From the NCBI GenBank assembly GCA_946811185.2, contig OX328099.1, positions 67,894,714-67,958,713 of the forward strand: a stretch of DNA of 64,000 nt, read 5' to 3'. Below are positions 62,637-64,000 of this stretch, in pieces; within the stretch, counting starts at the first letter, position 1, and every line of letters begins with the position of its first letter. The notes under the pieces were generated by a model. It saw only the letters and a program-made list of their open reading frames with translations, did not search any database and was not told the origin of the DNA. Both the position numbers and the translations under genes were made by a program. The DNA comes from Hippopus hippopus (lineage: Eukaryota > Mollusca > Bivalvia > Cardiida > Cardiidae).

Positions 62637-62687
62637 CTGAAACAAACAAAAGAAGCAATGAAAGATATTTTTATCAGAGACAGATTA

Positions 62688-62886
62688 TTAACTCTTAACC
62701 ACACAATCCCTAATATTAACATCCCTGAGGAAGAAGCCTTTTGGTAACCAGCATTTTCTCCTTTTCTCACAATGTTTTATGTCCTATCACAGACAAATCT
62801 TACCATTCAATGAATGTTTAATTTGTCAACCGCAAGTTCTTTCAGTTTAAATCAGTCAGAAATTTTGTCGTTTGATAAAGAGTTAA
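62688..62886 (+). repeat. family A MITE, first hairpin strand deleted
   Basis: S arm jumps from gaagccttttg directly to gtaaccagcattttctcc; L end tttgataaagagTTAA. Confidence 0.85.
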
Positions 62887-62934
62887 AGGCCAAGTAGCAG
62901 CCAAAAGTAAACAACGGGGGTATAAAAATACATT

Positions 62935-63060
62935 TTAATTAAATCATACTATTTAAAAGTATGAAAATTATTGTGAATAAGACAATCTGTTTTTGTATGG
63001 TTGGTCCAAAGGCAGTTGCTGGTAGAAAAATGAATTTCAAAACCACCTAAAAAGTAAACA
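62935..63060. repeat. family O dispersed repeat, second copy
   Basis: Parallels 37860-38060; the mariner below is inserted at its right end. Confidence 0.55.
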
Positions 63061-63067
63061 ATAGATA

Positions 63068-64000
63068 CGAGGGTTGTTCAATATGTAATGTGTATTGTAC
63101 GATATCTCAAAAGCATTCGACTCAAATAGTGAAATGAACATTACATCCCTTCAAAGTATTCTCCGCGGTTTGAAATACATAATTTCAATCTCTGAATCCA
63201 TTTCTGAAATGCGTCACGGTATTCTGATTTAGGTAGACCTCTGAGGCACTGACTGATGGCTGAGCCAAGGGCTTGTCCGGACTTGTTACGACGACCAGAT
63301 AAGAACTTTTTAAGTTTTGGAAAAAGGAAAAAGTCGCATGGGGCTAGATCTGGAGAGTATGGTGGGTGTGGCAAGACGGTAACCTTCTCCGACTTCAAAA
63401 ATTGCTTCACAAGCTCAGATGTATGTGATGGAGCATCATCATGAAGTAGACGAACATGCCTAAATCCTGACACAGGGCGTCGTTTAAGATAATATTTCTT
63501 GACCATTTTTAGTATAACATCTCGGTAATACCGACCTGTAACACTTTTGCCCTTCGGCACCGGAATTTGTACGGCTATACCATCACATGAGAAGAATATG
63601 CAATAAAGAACCTTCTTTGTGCTTGTGCTTCTTTTGGCAACTACAGGCCTTCTACCGTGTTTAGTTAGCCATTTTTTGTTTCGAATTTTTCTTACTGGTT
63701 CGAAATAGTGAACCCATGTTTTGTCACCAGTAACAATGTTTGCAAATTGTCTTTGATTGAATTTGGGAAACATTTTGAGCAATTGCTTAGCGGTTTGTAC
63801 TCGTACCCGTTTTTGGTCGTCTGTCAATATATGAGGTATCCATCTGGCAGAAATCTTTCGTACTTTCAAAATACGCTTCAAAATGAAATGCACCCGCGAT
63901 AGCGATATGCCAACAGCGTTGGCAATATCACGAATCATGTATCTGCCATCACTTTCAATTATTTCCCTGACTTTTGAGACATTTGCCTTGCCTGTTAAAG
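63068..64000 (-). mobile_element. mariner element, cut by right window edge
   Basis: 3' inverted end CGAGGGTTGTTCAATATGTA preceded by TA (63066). The 5' end lies beyond 64000. Its end shares CGAGGGTTGTT with the mariner at 35582, but the transposases differ. Confidence 0.9.
63141..64000 (-). CDS. mariner transposase, reading frame intact, N-terminus outside window
   Basis: DD34D mariner-family transposase that cuts and pastes its own TIR-bounded element in the nucleus. Open from the window edge (VSKVREIIESDGRYMIRDIA) without stop or shift to TAA at 63141. Visible: paired-domain-like HTH with IRDIANAVGISLSRVHFIL, linker ARWIPHIL, catalytic Asp in VTGDKTW, second in LLHDDAPSH, third in PDLAPCDFFLFP, 34 residues apart. 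About 286 codons visible; mariners are usually about 340-350 aa. Possibly still functional, but the N-terminal third of the DNA-binding part is not visible. Confidence 0.92.
   Translation of the reverse strand, partial: LTGKANVSKVREIIESDGRYMIRDIANAVGISLSRVHFILKRILKVRKISARWIPHILTDDQKRVRVQTAKQLLKMFPKFNQRQFANIVTGDKTWVHYFEPVRKIRNKKWLTKHGRRPVVAKRSTSTKKVLYCIFFSCDGIAVQIPVPKGKSVTGRYYRDVILKMVKKYYLKRRPVSGFRHVRLLHDDAPSHTSELVKQFLKSEKVTVLPHPPYSPDLAPCDFFLFPKLKKFLSGRRNKSGQALGSAISQCLRGLPKSEYRDAFQKWIQRLKLCISNRGEYFEGM

Noticed and set aside
62637..63066. Search for the start-codon exon of the ABCA2-like gene
   Set aside because: No LLLWKN-like segment with a donor was found on the minus strand; the area is a MITE and family O sequence.

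Overview
The window is animal genomic DNA, AT-rich and very repeat-dense. It carries one large protein-coding gene on the minus strand, running off both ends: an ABCA-subfamily lipid transporter that I recognise as an ABCA2 orthologue. I place the organism among molluscs, probably bivalves. The reasons are dispersed families with a terminal ACGG-type microsatellite and a 155-bp core tandem repeat (the architecture described for bivalve 'pearl' elements) and tRNA-headed SINEs with a shared 3' part like molluscan V-SINEs. The species cannot be read from the sequence.

Gene layout: I assembled 38 exons from 62636 (first transmembrane helix) down to 1263 (start of the second nucleotide-binding domain). 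All have GT-AG borders, and the reading frame carries through 6,426 nt or 2,142 codons. Missing are exon 1 (the start codon, beyond 64000) and most of NBD2 (left of position 1). The order is: first TM helix (exon 1 here), very large lumenal/extracellular domain (exons 2-15), TMD1 (16-19), NBD1 with Walker A, Q-loop, signature and Walker B (20-25), an acidic divergent linker (26), TM helix plus second lumenal domain (27-31), TMD2 (32-37), NBD2 entry (38). No second host gene was found.

Introns: nearly everything else is transposable-element material. The dominant item is a 160-280 bp MITE, here called family A, with about 60 recognisable copies (roughly a fifth of the window). It is bounded by TTAA, has ends like CCCTTTACCACACAA, and contains a near-perfect 50-60 nt central hairpin. 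An insertion into a TTAA inside a different repeat shows TTAA duplication, the piggyBac-type signature. Other families: B (about 250-bp inverted-repeat MITE with a central CAGCCTGCGCA palindrome); Helentron/'pearl'-like families C, D, E, I and M; a broken mariner with an apparent intron (35.6-37.4 kb); a mariner with an intact catalytic triad cut by the right edge (63.1-64 kb); a 2.7-kb pogo-like element (18.3-21.0 kb); hAT-like elements; SINEs; and several long palindromes.

Nested insertions give relative dates, and several insertions or duplications touch splice sites. A SINE target duplication copied the exon 9 donor, an 81-bp tandem duplication copied the exon 21 acceptor in frame, and a tandem duplication left a dead copy of exon 2. 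MITE ends lie within 6-13 nt of the exon 4 acceptor and the exon 23 donor.
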